From positions 558,001 through 622,000 of the forward strand of contig NZ_CP031733.1 in the NCBI RefSeq assembly GCF_003086355.1: a stretch of DNA of 64,000 nucleotides, in the 5' to 3' direction. The DNA is from Streptococcus chenjunshii (GTDB lineage Bacteria; Bacillota; Bacilli; Lactobacillales; Streptococcaceae). The first letter of the stretch is position 1. Each line of letters starts with the position of its first letter. The notes under the pieces are model-generated. The model had not been told where the DNA came from, did not search any database, and worked only from the letters and a program-made list of their open reading frames with translations. Of this stretch, positions 55,588 to 64,000 are shown piece by piece. Made by a program: the position numbers and the translations under genes.

Positions 55588-55740
55588 AAGATACAAAGCC
55601 CGCTAAAAGAGCAAAGCAAAAATAGGGGCTGGATGAAGAACTGCAAGGTCCAAGGTCAGGCTGAATCCACAGAGCAGCCACACTCGTCATTCGTTTGCGC
55701 TTCATACGCTAACGTCTCTTTTTGAACAATTCATTAGGCA
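55588..55740 (-). repeat. Partial modular hairpin repeat
   Basis: On the minus strand the right end carries the variant GGGCTTTGTATCTT and GCTTTGCTCT-type arm. The loop has the GTGTGGCTGCTCTGTG cassette. The left end is degraded, so the partner of the GGGC clamp is not visible. Confidence 0.72.
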
Positions 55741-55871
55741 GTTAATACTGGTTACAGAGGCTTTTTTAAGAGGGTTAAATGCAGAGAGATTAAAACCGAA
55801 ATCTCTGGAGCTTTGAATCAAGACTTAGTTAATATAATAATGATTTCTTGAATAATACAGTATGAATTTAT

Positions 55872-55918
55872 TTGACAAGCCAGAAATAATATAATAAACT
55901 ATAAGTGGTTATAACCAG
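55872..55918 (+). promoter_or_regulatory. Promoter and palindromic operator of the first GntR gene
   Basis: TTGACA with TAAACT at 17 bases is followed by the perfect palindrome TGGTTATAACCA (55906-55917), extended on the left as AGTGGTTATAACCA. A half-match, TATAACCACT, occurs before bgaC (60291-60300). An autoregulatory GntR operator is likely. Confidence 0.6.
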
Positions 55919-55931
55919 AAAGGAGGATGAG

Positions 55932-56663
55932 ATGAAAGGGCCAAAAAATGACCAGCCACTCTACCTGCAGTTAGTTGATATCTTAGAACTTCAAATTAGA
56001 GACACGATGTCTCCAAATGACAAACTTCTTTCTGAGCGAGAACTCAGTATAGCTCACGGCGTCAGCCGTATTACTGTTAGACAGGCTCTTAAAGAATTAG
56101 AGACAAGAGGCCTTGTTTATAAAAAACAAGGCAAGGGGACTTATGTTTCCGGTATAAGAACTCCGCCTACAGATTTGGCAGCAGCCTACAGTTTTACCGA
56201 ACATATGAAACAGCTGGGGAAAAAACCTGAGACAGATTTGCTGTCTTTTGAGAAAATGCAGGTAACACCATATTTATCCAATTATTTGAACTTGGAGGAA
56301 GGAACTGATGTTTTTGAATTTGAACGATTGAGAAAAGCTGATGGCCAGCCCTTAATGTTCGAACGTACCTATGTTCCCTACAGCGAATTCTCATTCTTAA
56401 CGGAAAAATTATTGCTGCAAAAGCCGCTTTATGATATTTTTTCTGAAGATTACGGCCAGACTATTCGGCAGGCTGAGGAGGAATTCTATGCCAGTGTTGC
56501 CTTAGATTACGAAGCAGAGCTTTTAGGAATCAAAAAAGGAGACCCTGTTTTGCATATGATTCGCAAAACGTTTAATGATAAAAATAGGATTATTGAATTC
56601 ACCTTCAGCATAGCGCGTTCAGACCAGTTTCGCTATCATATTACCCACTACCCGTCATCTTAA
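55932..56663 (+). CDS. GntR/HutC-family transcriptional regulator (first)
   Basis: This 243-residue protein has an N-terminal winged helix (QPLYLQLVDILELQIRD...LLSERELSIAHGVSRITVRQALKELETRGLV) and a C-terminal UTRA ligand domain. Such proteins sense sugar phosphates, often amino-sugar phosphates. ATG 55932 follows AGGAGGA; the longer frame from 55905 overlaps the operator palindrome. agaS follows, pointing to control of galactosamine/tagatose catabolism. Confidence 0.9.
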   Translation: MKGPKNDQPLYLQLVDILELQIRDTMSPNDKLLSERELSIAHGVSRITVRQALKELETRGLVYKKQGKGTYVSGIRTPPTDLAAAYSFTEHMKQLGKKPETDLLSFEKMQVTPYLSNYLNLEEGTDVFEFERLRKADGQPLMFERTYVPYSEFSFLTEKLLLQKPLYDIFSEDYGQTIRQAEEEFYASVALDYEAELLGIKKGDPVLHMIRKTFNDKNRIIEFTFSIARSDQFRYHITHYPSS

Positions 56664-56668
56664 CTTCG

Positions 56669-56724
56669 GAGAAAGCTGAAGCCATAGGTGATAAGCCTGC
56701 TCCTTCAGCCGAAACATTTTTTGC
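56669..56724 (+). terminator. Terminator-like hairpin between gntR and agaS
   Basis: GCTGAAG and CTTCAGC form a stem, flanked by TTCGG/CCGAA, and are followed by CATTTTTT. It may partly separate regulator from agaS expression. Confidence 0.65.
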
Positions 56725-56739
56725 TATCTCTTGATTGTA

Positions 56740-56751
56740 CGTTTTCTATCT
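56740..56751 (-). promoter_or_regulatory. 12-bp site shared with the bgaC promoter
   Basis: The minus strand reads AGATAGAAAACG, identical to 60322-60333 on the plus strand before bgaC. It may be an operator for the second GntR protein or a weak cre. Confidence 0.4.
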
Positions 56752-56777
56752 AAAAATGACATCATGGAGGAAGAACA

Positions 56778-57953
56778 ATGTTTCACTTATCAGCAGAAGA
56801 ACTCGAAAAACTTGGTGCAGAAATGACAGCCAGAGAAATTAAACAGCAGCCGGAAATATGGAAGGAGGCTTTTGACAATTATCTTTCTAGTAAGGAGAGT
56901 ATTACAGCATTTTTAAACAGAGTGACTGCATCAGCCGGCGGAAAACAGGTGAAAGTTATCTTTACTGGGGCTGGCAGTTCAGAATATGTAGGAAATAGTA
57001 TCTTTGCTTATTTACAGACTTATGGGGACAGGAGTGCCTTTCTTTTTTCAAGTATCGCTACGACAGATTTAGTTTCTGCGCCGCATTATTACCTTTTTGA
57101 AGAAGATACAGTGCTGCTGGTTTCCTTTGCACGCAGCGGCAACAGTCCAGAAAGTACAGCAGCTGTGGATTTGGCTAACAGGCTTGCAGGGAATTGCTTC
57201 CATTTAATCATTACTTGTGCGCCGGAAGGTGCTTTAGCTAGGGAAGCTCAAACAGCAGATAATAGTCTTCTTCTTCTGATGCCGGACCGTTCTAATGATG
57301 GCGGTTTTGCAATGACAGGCAGTTTTTCCTGTATGATGCTGACGGCCCTTCTTATCTTTGACAAAGAAACAGCAGATGATGATAAAAGGCACTATGTCAG
57401 TGTTATGGCCGCACTAGCAGCAGATGTTATTTCGAGGGAAGAAGAACTGCAGGCTGTTGTGGATCTTGATTTTAACCGCATTAGCTATATCGGTTCAGGC
57501 TGTTTAGCTGGTTTGACAAAAGAGGCACGTCTGAAAATTTTGGAATTAACTGCTGGCAAAATTGCTACTGTCTTTGATTCATCAATGGGTTTCAGGCATG
57601 GTCCTAAATCATTCGTTGATGAAAAGACTTTGCTTATCGGCTTTGTTAATAATAATCCTTATGTGCGCCAATATGATTTAGATGTTTTAGAAGAAGTTTA
57701 TTCAGACCAGATCGCAGTTAAAACGTTAGCTGTCGCACAAAAAGGTGAAAGGAACTTCTCGGGAGCTACCTTTACTTTTGCCCCTGCAGAACTCTTGCCG
57801 GATGCTTATTTAGCATTCCCGATGATTGTTGTAGCCCAGGTAATCGCTCTCCTGTCCTCGGTCAAAGTGAAAAATTTGCCAGATAGGCCGTCAGCAACTG
57901 GCCAGGTTAACCGTGTTGTAAAGGGTGTCACCATTCATGAATTGATCAAATAA
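56778..57953 (+). CDS. agaS: AgaS-type SIS-domain amino-sugar-phosphate isomerase/deaminase
   Basis: This 391-residue protein has two SIS domains (VIFTGAGSSEYVG, SFARSGNSPES; then ISYIGSGCLAGL, GFRHGPKS). AgaS converts galactosamine-6-phosphate to tagatose-6-phosphate in relatives. ATG 56778 follows GGAGGAAG. It is next to lacD and near bgaC and a mannose-family PTS, the same set as the pneumococcal bgaC-PTS-agaS locus. The stop is followed at once by a hairpin repeat. Confidence 0.88.
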   Translation: MFHLSAEELEKLGAEMTAREIKQQPEIWKEAFDNYLSSKESITAFLNRVTASAGGKQVKVIFTGAGSSEYVGNSIFAYLQTYGDRSAFLFSSIATTDLVSAPHYYLFEEDTVLLVSFARSGNSPESTAAVDLANRLAGNCFHLIITCAPEGALAREAQTADNSLLLLMPDRSNDGGFAMTGSFSCMMLTALLIFDKETADDDKRHYVSVMAALAADVISREEELQAVVDLDFNRISYIGSGCLAGLTKEARLKILELTAGKIATVFDSSMGFRHGPKSFVDEKTLLIGFVNNNPYVRQYDLDVLEEVYSDQIAVKTLAVAQKGERNFSGATFTFAPAELLPDAYLAFPMIVVAQVIALLSSVKVKNLPDRPSATGQVNRVVKGVTIHELIK

Positions 57954-58061
57954 CTGAACACGGCCTAAAATCCTAGTGAAAAAGATGAAGTCCGTCGCGA
58001 TGCAGGCTATCGCTTGTCCTTCCCTATTTTCCTACGGATTTCTTAACGGCCTTTGTATCTT
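57954..58061 (+). repeat. Modular hairpin repeat directly after the agaS stop
   Basis: The left end CTGAACACGGCC begins on the base after TAA. Arms are ATCCTAGTGAAAA and TTTTCCTACGGAT; the loop is like the copy before murC (GTCCGTCGCGATG...CATCGC type). Confidence 0.87.
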
Positions 58062-58065
58062 ACTA

Positions 58066-58230
58066 GAATTGAACACGGCCTAAACGCTGCGGGAAAAAGA
58101 GACGCAATCGTTGGAAGCGTCAGCGACTTACGAGTGTGGCTGCTCTGTGAGTACAAAACTTCCTAGAAACTAAAGTTTCTTCGTCAGTTTTCCTATTTTC
58201 CCATTGCGTTTTTCACGGCCTTTGTATCTT
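58066..58230 (+). repeat. Modular hairpin repeat before lacD
   Basis: Arms ACGCTGCGGGAAAA and TTTTCCCATTGCGT. The loop combines two cassettes, GACGCAATCGTTGG...GTGGCTGCTCTGTGAG and GAAACTAAAGTTTC. TATCTT ends about 4 bases before GAAGGAG of lacD. With the previous copy it fills the whole agaS-lacD gap. Confidence 0.88.
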
Positions 58231-58247
58231 ATTGAAGGAGACGAGCT

Positions 58248-59228
58248 ATGCCTAAATTAACATCAGGCAAACGCGCCTATCTTGAGAAACTTAGCAGCGG
58301 GGGGATAATCTCAGCCTTAGCATTTGATCAGCGGGGCGCTCTTAAACGTATGATGGCTCAATTTCAAACAAAAGAACCTGCAGCCGAACAAATTGAAGAA
58401 CTAAAAGTATTGGTTTCAGAGGAACTAACACCATATGCATCGTCCATCCTGCTGGATCCGGAATACGGCTTGCCGGCGAGTAAAGTTCGCAAGGCAAATG
58501 CTGGTTTGCTTTTAGCTTATGAAAAAACAGGCTATGATACGGCAACTGCTTCCCGCTTACCGGATTGTTTAGCAGAGTGGTCCGTGAAAGGTTTGAAGGC
58601 ACAAGGTGCAGACGCTGTAAAATTTTTACTTTATTATGATGCTGACGGCGATGAGTATGTCAACCTTCAAAAACAAGCTTATATTGAACGGATAGGCTCA
58701 GAATGTCAAGCAGAAGAAATCCCTTTTTTCCTTGAAATTTTGTCTTATGATGAAACCATTGCCGACAGCGAAAGCCCAGCATTTGCTAAACTCAAACCTC
58801 ATAAAGTGAACGAAGCTATGAACGTTTTTTCTGATAAACGTTTTGGTGTTGATGTGCTCAAAGTAGAAGTTCCGGTTAACATGAAGTATGTTGAAGGGTT
58901 TACAAAAGGCGACATTGTTTACACTAAAGAAGAGGCCGCACAAGCTTTCCGGGATCAGGAAGCGGCAAGCAGTTTGCCTTATATTTACTTAAGTGCCGGT
59001 GTATCAGCTGAGCTTTTCCAGCAGACACTTGTCTTTGCGGCAGCAGCGGGTGCAAAATTTAGCGGTGTTCTCTGCGGACGTGCTACATGGGCGGGAGCCG
59101 TAAAAATTTATATTGAAGAAGGCGAAGAAGCGGCGCGTGAGTGGCTTCGGACAGAAGGTTTTAAAAATATTAACGAACTTAACAAAGTATTAGAAAAAAC
59201 TGCCAGCCCATGGACTGAAAAAGTTTAG
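58248..59228 (+). CDS. lacD: Tagatose 1,6-bisphosphate aldolase
   Basis: This 326-residue class I aldolase has the Schiff-base Lys in [17 protein letters not shown] (about residue 205) and family starts [16 protein letters not shown] and [13 protein letters not shown]. It splits tagatose-1,6-bisphosphate into dihydroxyacetone phosphate and glyceraldehyde-3-phosphate. It takes the product of AgaS after phosphorylation by a kinase that is not in the window. LacD paralogues can also be regulatory in S. pyogenes. Confidence 0.93.
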   Translation: MPKLTSGKRAYLEKLSSGGIISALAFDQRGALKRMMAQFQTKEPAAEQIEELKVLVSEELTPYASSILLDPEYGLPASKVRKANAGLLLAYEKTGYDTATASRLPDCLAEWSVKGLKAQGADAVKFLLYYDADGDEYVNLQKQAYIERIGSECQAEEIPFFLEILSYDETIADSESPAFAKLKPHKVNEAMNVFSDKRFGVDVLKVEVPVNMKYVEGFTKGDIVYTKEEAAQAFRDQEAASSLPYIYLSAGVSAELFQQTLVFAAAAGAKFSGVLCGRATWAGAVKIYIEEGEEAAREWLRTEGFKNINELNKVLEKTASPWTEKV

Positions 59229-59282
59229 CTAAATCGAGGCAGCAATCCTTAAGTTCATTTTCAATGTACTCATAGTAAAAAA

Positions 59283-59476
59283 GGGTGGAACAGCAATTGG
59301 GAAATTGTCATAACATGACGCTTTCGATTTTGTCCACCGCCTCCACACCGCCGATTAAGGAGGCCGCTGTCACTTGTGCAGCAAGGAATAAGAACTTCCA
59401 ATCAACCACTGTGCCAAACTCATCTGTTAAAAAAAGTAAAACGAGGCAGGACTTTTGTCACTGCCTCTCTTATTTT
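59283..59476 (+). repeat. GTGGGACA-type intergenic repeat with terminator (copy B)
   Basis: A second copy of the repeat at 13873, about 190 bp, ending GAGGCAGGAC/GTCACTGCCTC then TCTTATTTTTT. It follows lacD and abuts the end of the convergent gntR, so it probably terminates both. Confidence 0.8.
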
Positions 59477-60193
59477 TTAATCTGAAGAGGATATTTCAAA
59501 CTTATAATACTGCCAATGCTTGTATGTTTCAGTGTACTCTAAGACCCGTTCGTTTTCTTTGCTCAGTGTTCTTTTGATTTGCAGGACAGCCGGCTCAGAA
59601 GAGGTCAGCTTTAAATATTTTGCTGGCTCGTCAGGCGAGGGGAAGATAATCTCATTTGTTTCTGTGAAATTTTCTTCTGATAGGTGTATGCCGAAATCAT
59701 GACGAAAGCGGCGATAGATTGAATCATATTTTTCGAGAGGACTGTCCGGATTTAAAATGTAATCGTGGGGCAGATAGGATTGGTGGTATACATAGGGCGT
59801 AGAATTATTATACCGGACGCGAATAATCTTGTAGTAAAATTCACTTTTATGCAGCTGTAACTTGTCAAGATAATAAGGCTTATTTCCTTTTTCCATAGAC
59901 AGCACAGTAACAGAATCGTTGGAAGTAGGGAAGAATTCAATATCAGAGAATTTAACAAGTTTTTCTTTTCGAGAACGTGATACAAAGGTCCCAACACCTT
60001 GCTGCCGGTCCAAAAACCCTTCGTTTTCCAGCTCTTTTAAGGCACGGATTACAGTAATAGAGCTCACATTATAACTGTCAACGAGTTCTGCTTCAGTGTA
60101 AAATTTATCACCGTATTTAAATTTTCCCGCAATAATTTGCTGGCGCAAGTCATTTTGGATATATTTGTATTTAGGTTCTTTTTTCTTAGCCAT
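59477..60193 (-). CDS. GntR/HutC-family transcriptional regulator (second)
   Basis: This 238-residue protein has an N-terminal winged helix (YKYIQNDLRQQIIAGKFKYGDKFYTEAELVDSYNVSSITVIRALKELENEGF) and a UTRA domain ending LEYTETYKHWQYYKFEI. It is divergent from bgaC and so the likely regulator of the bgaC-PTS operon, matching the pneumococcal arrangement in which a GntR gene precedes bgaC. Confidence 0.9.
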   Translation of the reverse strand: MAKKKEPKYKYIQNDLRQQIIAGKFKYGDKFYTEAELVDSYNVSSITVIRALKELENEGFLDRQQGVGTFVSRSRKEKLVKFSDIEFFPTSNDSVTVLSMEKGNKPYYLDKLQLHKSEFYYKIIRVRYNNSTPYVYHQSYLPHDYILNPDSPLEKYDSIYRRFRHDFGIHLSEENFTETNEIIFPSPDEPAKYLKLTSSEPAVLQIKRTLSKENERVLEYTETYKHWQYYKFEISSSD

Positions 60194-60285
60194 ATTCTTT
60201 TAAATCCTTATCTATCAATGTTTTTTATTTTACTAAACCTGTTTGGAAAACACAAATAGAAATTTTAATTTTTTTGAAAAAATAA

Positions 60286-60345
60286 CTTGATATAACCACT
60301 AAATAATGTTATTATACAGATAGATAGAAAACGATTATAACAAGA
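60286..60345 (+). promoter_or_regulatory. bgaC control region
   Basis: It holds a TATAACCACT half-site like the operator of the first gntR, a TTATTATAC-type -10, and AGATAGAAAACG (60322-60333) shared with the agaS promoter in opposite orientation. AGAAAACGATTATA also resembles a cre. Confidence 0.5.
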
Positions 60346-60354
60346 GGTGGGGAG

Positions 60355-62145
60355 ATGACAGGCTTTGAGATAAAAGAAGAGTTTTGTCTTGATGGAAAAC
60401 CATTTAAAATCCTGTCAGGAGCGATTCATTATTTTAGAATACACCCTGACGGCTGGTATCATTCTTTGTATAATTTAAAAGCGTTAGGCTTTAACACTGT
60501 TGAAACCTACATACCCTGGAATTTACACGAATCAAGTGAAGGTCAGTTTGATTTTGAAGGCATTCTGGATATTGAACGGTTTCTGCAGATCGCACAAAAC
60601 TTAGGTTTGTATGCTATTATCCGGCCATCGCCTTATATTTGTGCAGAGTGGGAGTTTGGCGGTTTACCAGCTTGGCTGCTGGAAAAAAATCTCAGACTGC
60701 GTTCTTATGACTCTGAATTTTTAAATTTGGTCAGCCGTTACTATGATGTGCTTTTGCCAAAGCTGGCCAAGCATCAGCTTGAGCAAGGCGGTAATATTCT
60801 GATGTTCCAAATTGAAAATGAGTATGGCTCTTACGGTGAAGATAAAGCCTATCTTCGTGCTTTGAAGCGTTTGATGGAAGCCAAAGGACTGACAGCGCCT
60901 TATTTTACTTCGGACGGTCCATGGCAGGCAACACTAAGAGCCGGAAGCCTCATTGAGGATGATATTCTTGTCACTGGGAATTTCGGCTCAAAAGCAAGAG
61001 AAAATTTTGCCAATATGCAAGCTTTTTTTGACCAGTATCATAAAAACTGGCCGCTTATGTGTATGGAATTTTGGGACGGGTGGTTCGGCCGCTGGAAAGA
61101 ACCGCTTATCAAACGTGATCCGGAGGAGACGGTGAATGCTGTTATGGAAGTGATCAAAAGCGGCAGCATTAACCTTTACATGTTTCACGGCGGAACAAAT
61201 TTTGCTTTTATGAATGGCTGTTCAGTCCGAGGGCAAACGGATTTGCCTCAGATAACGTCTTATGATTATGATGCCATACTTGATGAGGCAGGCAATCCGA
61301 CCCGGAAATTTTATCTGCTTCAAGAACGTCTGAAACAGGATTTTCCAGAACTTCATTATGCGGAGCCTCTGGTAAAAACAAGTATGGCAGCCCAAAATAT
61401 TCCTTTAAACGCCAAAGTCAACCTTTTTAATACACTGGACAGTATAAGCGAGTACCGAGAAGCCTTTTATCCTAAAAATATGGAGGCTCTGGGACAGGGA
61501 ACAGGTTTTATCCTCTATCAGACCTATCTAAAAAAGGATAAAAAGGACTCTGAAAGGATTCGTATGATAGATGCGAGAGACCGTGCTCAAGTTTTCCTTA
61601 ATGGGAAAGCTATAGCAACACAGTATCAGGATGAAATTGGCGGAGATATTTTCCTGCCGCTCGAAGAGGACAACAATCAGCTATGCATTCTCGTGGAAAA
61701 CATGGGACGGGTCAATTATGGATCAAAATTGGCGGCACCAACACAAAAAAAAGGAATCGGCAGAGGTGTAATTGCTGATTTACATTTTATAGGTCATTGG
61801 AAGATGTATCCCTTAGCATTCAGCGATATTTCCAGTATTGATTACAGTGCTGGGTGGCAAGAGCAGCAGCCAAGCTTTTACCGCTTTAACTTTGACTGCC
61901 AAAAACTTGAAGATACTTATCTTGATATGTCAGGGTTTGGCAAAGGTACTGCTTTTATTAACGGGTACTGTCTCGGACGATTTTGGAATGTCGGTCCGTC
62001 CTTATCGCTCTATCTGCCTAAAGGCTTTTTGAAGCAAGGGACTAATACCGTAACGGTTTTTGAAACGGAAGGAATCTATCAAGACAGTCTGAACTTGACT
62101 AATAAACCCATTTTTAAAGAAATAGAACACGGCCCAAAATCCTAA
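60355..62145 (+). CDS. bgaC: GH35 beta-galactosidase (BgaC-like)
   Basis: 596 residues with the GH35 start LDGKPFKILSGAIHYFRIHPDGWYHSL, acid/base Glu in QIENEYGSYG (about 155), nucleophile Glu in MCMEFWDGWFGRW (about 238) and two jelly-roll regions after about 330. There is no signal peptide, so it is cytosolic. Pneumococcal BgaC prefers Gal-beta-1,3-GlcNAc. The last codons (EHGPKS) and stop come from a hairpin repeat inserted at its end. Confidence 0.93.
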   Translation: MTGFEIKEEFCLDGKPFKILSGAIHYFRIHPDGWYHSLYNLKALGFNTVETYIPWNLHESSEGQFDFEGILDIERFLQIAQNLGLYAIIRPSPYICAEWEFGGLPAWLLEKNLRLRSYDSEFLNLVSRYYDVLLPKLAKHQLEQGGNILMFQIENEYGSYGEDKAYLRALKRLMEAKGLTAPYFTSDGPWQATLRAGSLIEDDILVTGNFGSKARENFANMQAFFDQYHKNWPLMCMEFWDGWFGRWKEPLIKRDPEETVNAVMEVIKSGSINLYMFHGGTNFAFMNGCSVRGQTDLPQITSYDYDAILDEAGNPTRKFYLLQERLKQDFPELHYAEPLVKTSMAAQNIPLNAKVNLFNTLDSISEYREAFYPKNMEALGQGTGFILYQTYLKKDKKDSERIRMIDARDRAQVFLNGKAIATQYQDEIGGDIFLPLEEDNNQLCILVENMGRVNYGSKLAAPTQKKGIGRGVIADLHFIGHWKMYPLAFSDISSIDYSAGWQEQQPSFYRFNFDCQKLEDTYLDMSGFGKGTAFINGYCLGRFWNVGPSLSLYLPKGFLKQGTNTVTVFETEGIYQDSLNLTNKPIFKEIEHGPKS

Positions 62146-62542
62146 TGAAAAAGATGGAATTCGTCGCAATGTAGGGATATACAGACCCCCTAGCCGTAGC
62201 CGTCTGAAGGCTTTGTCGTCTTCACAGCCGACCGCACCCTTCTAGTCGTCTTGGCAGAGGTGCGCAGACGAAATCAGAGATTTCTGGCTTACCGTCAGCC
62301 GTAGCCGTCTGAAGGCTTTGTCGTCTTCACAGCCGACCGCACCCTTCTAGTCGTCTTGGCAGAGGTGCGCAGACGAAATCAGAGATTTCTGGCTTACCGT
62401 CAGCCGTAGCCGTCTGAAGGCTTTGCCGTCTTCACAGCCGACCGCACCCTTCTAGTCGTCTTGGCAGAGGTGCGCAGACGAAATCAGAGATTTCTGGCTT
62501 ACCGTCATTTTCATACGGATTTCTTAACGGCCTTTGTATCTT
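62125..62542 (+). repeat. Modular hairpin repeat with triplicated loop cassette
   Basis: The left end GAACACGGCCCAAAATCCTAATG overlaps the end of bgaC; the right end is intact. Arms are of the CATACGGAT type. The loop contains three head-to-tail 105-bp units (62192-62296, 62297-62401, 62402-62506) with only one difference seen (GTCGTC to GCCGTC in the third). Confidence 0.92.
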
Positions 62543-62546
62543 GGTG

Positions 62547-62659
62547 GAATTGAACACGGCCTAAACGCTGTGAGAAAAAGATCGCCTCCCTTGAGTCTTT
62601 AGTGACTCAGCGGTCGGACGCCTATTTTCTCTTTGCGTTCTTAACGGCCTTTGTATCTT
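62547..62659 (+). repeat. Modular hairpin repeat before the PTS IIB gene
   Basis: Arms ACGCTGTGAGAAAA and TTTTCTCTTTGCGT; loop CTCCCTTGAGTC...GACTCAGCGGTCGG. TATCTT ends about 5 bases before the TAGGAGG of the next gene. With the previous copy it fills the whole bgaC-PTS gap. Confidence 0.88.
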
Positions 62660-62676
62660 ATGATAGGAGGAAAAAA

Positions 62677-63162
62677 ATGACAATTGTTGCTGCACGTATT
62701 GATGGACGTTTGATTCATGGGCAGGTTGCCAATCTTTGGACAACAAAATTAAATATCAGCCGTATCATGGTAGTTGATGATGAAGTGGTTAACAGTGATT
62801 TAGAAAAAACAGCACTAAAATTGGCAACACCGGCAGGAGTGAAGCTATCTGTATTAACAGTTGAAAAAGCTGCCAATAATATTTTAGCTGGCCGGTATGG
62901 CTCTCAGCGTCTGATGATTGTTGCGCGTAAACCAAACTATTTCCTGCAGTTAATTGAAAAAGGTGTTTCCATTCCGGAGCTGAATGTCGGAAATATGTCA
63001 CAGACGCCGGAAACGCGCTCAGTTACACGTTCGATTAATGTTATAGATGCAGATATTGCAGACTTCGATGCTATTAAGTCTAAAGGAACGAAGCTCATCG
63101 CTCAGATGGTTCCGGGAGATTCACCAGCAGATTTTATGTCTTTGCTGGATAAAGCAAGATAA
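62677..63162 (+). CDS. PTS mannose-family IIB component
   Basis: This 161-residue protein with the phosphorylated His in ARIDGRLIHGQVANLW (about residue 15) is typical of man-family IIB. It passes phosphate from IIA to the sugar entering through IIC/IID. ATG 62677 follows TAGGAGG; the longer frame from 62602 would start in the repeat. Placement after bgaC indicates uptake of a galacto-disaccharide or amino sugar. Confidence 0.93.
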   Translation: MTIVAARIDGRLIHGQVANLWTTKLNISRIMVVDDEVVNSDLEKTALKLATPAGVKLSVLTVEKAANNILAGRYGSQRLMIVARKPNYFLQLIEKGVSIPELNVGNMSQTPETRSVTRSINVIDADIADFDAIKSKGTKLIAQMVPGDSPADFMSLLDKAR

Positions 63163-63204
63163 TTTTCATCAATATATATTTCAAACTGTTAGGAGGGAAA
63201 CATC

Positions 63205-64000
63205 ATGATTCAATGGTGGCAAATTCTATTACTGACTCTGTATTCAGCTTATCAAATTTGTGATGAGCTGACGATTAATACATCTGCAGGTTCCCCTGTC
63301 TTTGCCGGCTTTATCGCCGGTATTATCATGGGTGATATTGAAACCGGCCTTTGGATTGGAGGCAGTTTACAGCTTATGGTGCTTGGTGTCGGTACTTTCG
63401 GCGGTGCTTCCCGTATCGATGCGACATCCGGTGCAGTGCTTGCGACAGCTTTCTCCGTTGCTCAAGGCATTAAACCGGAGCTTGCCATTTCCACAATTGC
63501 GGTGCCTGTAGCAGCTTTAATGGTTTATACCGATATTCTTGGTCGCTTTTCTACAACTTATTTTGCTCATCGTATCGATAAACATGTTGAAAATTTCAAC
63601 TATGCGGCTATTGAGCGCAACTATCTTTATGGTGCTGTTCCTTGGTCTTTGTCTCGGGCCCTGCCGGTATTTCTTGCCTTGACTCTTGGCGGCAGTGCGG
63701 TTGACGCGATTGTACAAGGTATTTCCAACGTTCAGTGGTTAGCTGATGGTTTGACCCTTGCGGGTAAAATGCTTCCCGGGCTTGGTTTTGCTATCTTACT
63801 TCATTACTTGCCTGTTAAACGCAATATCCACTATCTGGCGCTCGGATTTGCTATTACAGCAATGATGACAACTGTTTTTAGCGGGCTGTCTTCACTTGGC
63901 AGTGCAGTTTCAGGCGTTGTAAAAGATTTTGATGCCAGCTCATTTAGCAATGGTCTTCCAATGATAGGGATCGCCATCATAGGTGCAGCTTTGGCAACTA
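63205..64000 (+). CDS. PTS mannose-family IIC component (3' end outside window)
   Basis: At least 265 residues are visible, starting MIQWWQILLLTLYSAYQICDEL after TAGGAGGG, with repeated hydrophobic segments and the man-IIC marks GFIAGIIMGDIETGLWIGGSLQLMVLGVGTFGGASRIDA. It forms the membrane channel with IID, presumably encoded next. No stop occurs before the window ends. Confidence 0.93.
   Translation, partial: MIQWWQILLLTLYSAYQICDELTINTSAGSPVFAGFIAGIIMGDIETGLWIGGSLQLMVLGVGTFGGASRIDATSGAVLATAFSVAQGIKPELAISTIAVPVAALMVYTDILGRFSTTYFAHRIDKHVENFNYAAIERNYLYGAVPWSLSRALPVFLALTLGGSAVDAIVQGISNVQWLADGLTLAGKMLPGLGFAILLHYLPVKRNIHYLALGFAITAMMTTVFSGLSSLGSAVSGVVKDFDASSFSNGLPMIGIAIIGAALAT

Noticed and set aside
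62602-62676. Longer N-terminus for PTS IIB
   Set aside because: It would be translated from the repeat; ATG 62677 has TAGGAGG and the family start.

Overview
The window is a stretch of low-GC Gram-positive chromosome and is almost certainly from a Streptococcus of the mutans group, although the species cannot be fixed from the sequence alone. Supporting features are an orphan CovR/GcrR response regulator with no sensor kinase beside it, the order nrdR-dnaB-dnaI-der, a GreA/MltG/GNAT/MurC block, the streptococcal murI-rdgB-yfcE-cbpB-xerD-like-scpA-scpB-rluB-yidD string, a YidC with a long basic tail, extended -10 promoters (TGNTATAAT) and an LPXTG surface protein. No rRNA, tRNA or CRISPR array was seen. 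Two genes run off the ends: htpX on the left and a mannose-family PTS IIC on the right.

Layout. 1-5.5 kb: HtpX protease, YceD-like protein, CovR, NrdR and the helicase loaders DnaB/DnaI. 5.7-17.2 kb: Der GTPase, a SWIM/SNF2 helicase, about 1 kb of apparently empty DNA, a streptococcal hypothetical, MurC, an acetyltransferase, MltG and GreA. 17.4-22.6 kb: YidC, acylphosphatase, SpoU-type RNA methyltransferase, HD protein, Bax-inhibitor-like protein, LysA. 22.7-32.2 kb: YneF-like protein, the murI-to-yidD operon and convergent trkA-trkH potassium uptake. 32.3-39.2 kb: an IS30 element, TrmL with a structured leader, a sortase-anchored spherulin-4-like (GH135-type) protein, and a LytTR/DUF3021/ABC operon. 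39.2-46.1 kb: FMN riboswitch plus RibU, PAP2 phosphatase, the tRNA-modification pair MnmL/MnmM, an ABC ATPase, a CorC-like protein and PflA. 46.2-50.6 kb: a duplicated two-gene cassette that I read as a membrane-anchored immunity protein plus a lipase-like toxin with a C-terminal helical export domain, followed by a small helical partner. This resembles type VII secreted lipases with reversed domain order. 51-55.4 kb: OFA-type MFS transporter divergent from two flavin reductases. 55.9-64 kb: beta-galactoside/amino-sugar catabolism (two GntR regulators, AgaS, LacD, BgaC and a mannose-family PTS).

The most striking feature is a dispersed, modular family of about 20 hairpin repeats (about 110-420 bp, full and partial). 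Each complete copy begins GAACACGGCCTAA and ends ACGGCCTTTGTATCTT. Between these ends lie one of three complementary arm pairs and one of several interchangeable loop cassettes. The GGCC clamp changes in a compensatory way: GCCC/GGGC, GGGC/GCCC and GACC/GGTT. The TATCTT end sits a few bases 5' of the Shine-Dalgarno sequence of nine genes. In one case the element forms nearly the whole predicted 5' leader. Two genes (mnmM and bgaC) take their stop codons and last residues from a repeat. These properties argue for an RNA-level function in leaders and intercistronic regions, in the manner of, but unlike in sequence, pneumococcal BOX elements.

All functional calls are from reading motifs and gene order. 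No database search or structure prediction could be run.
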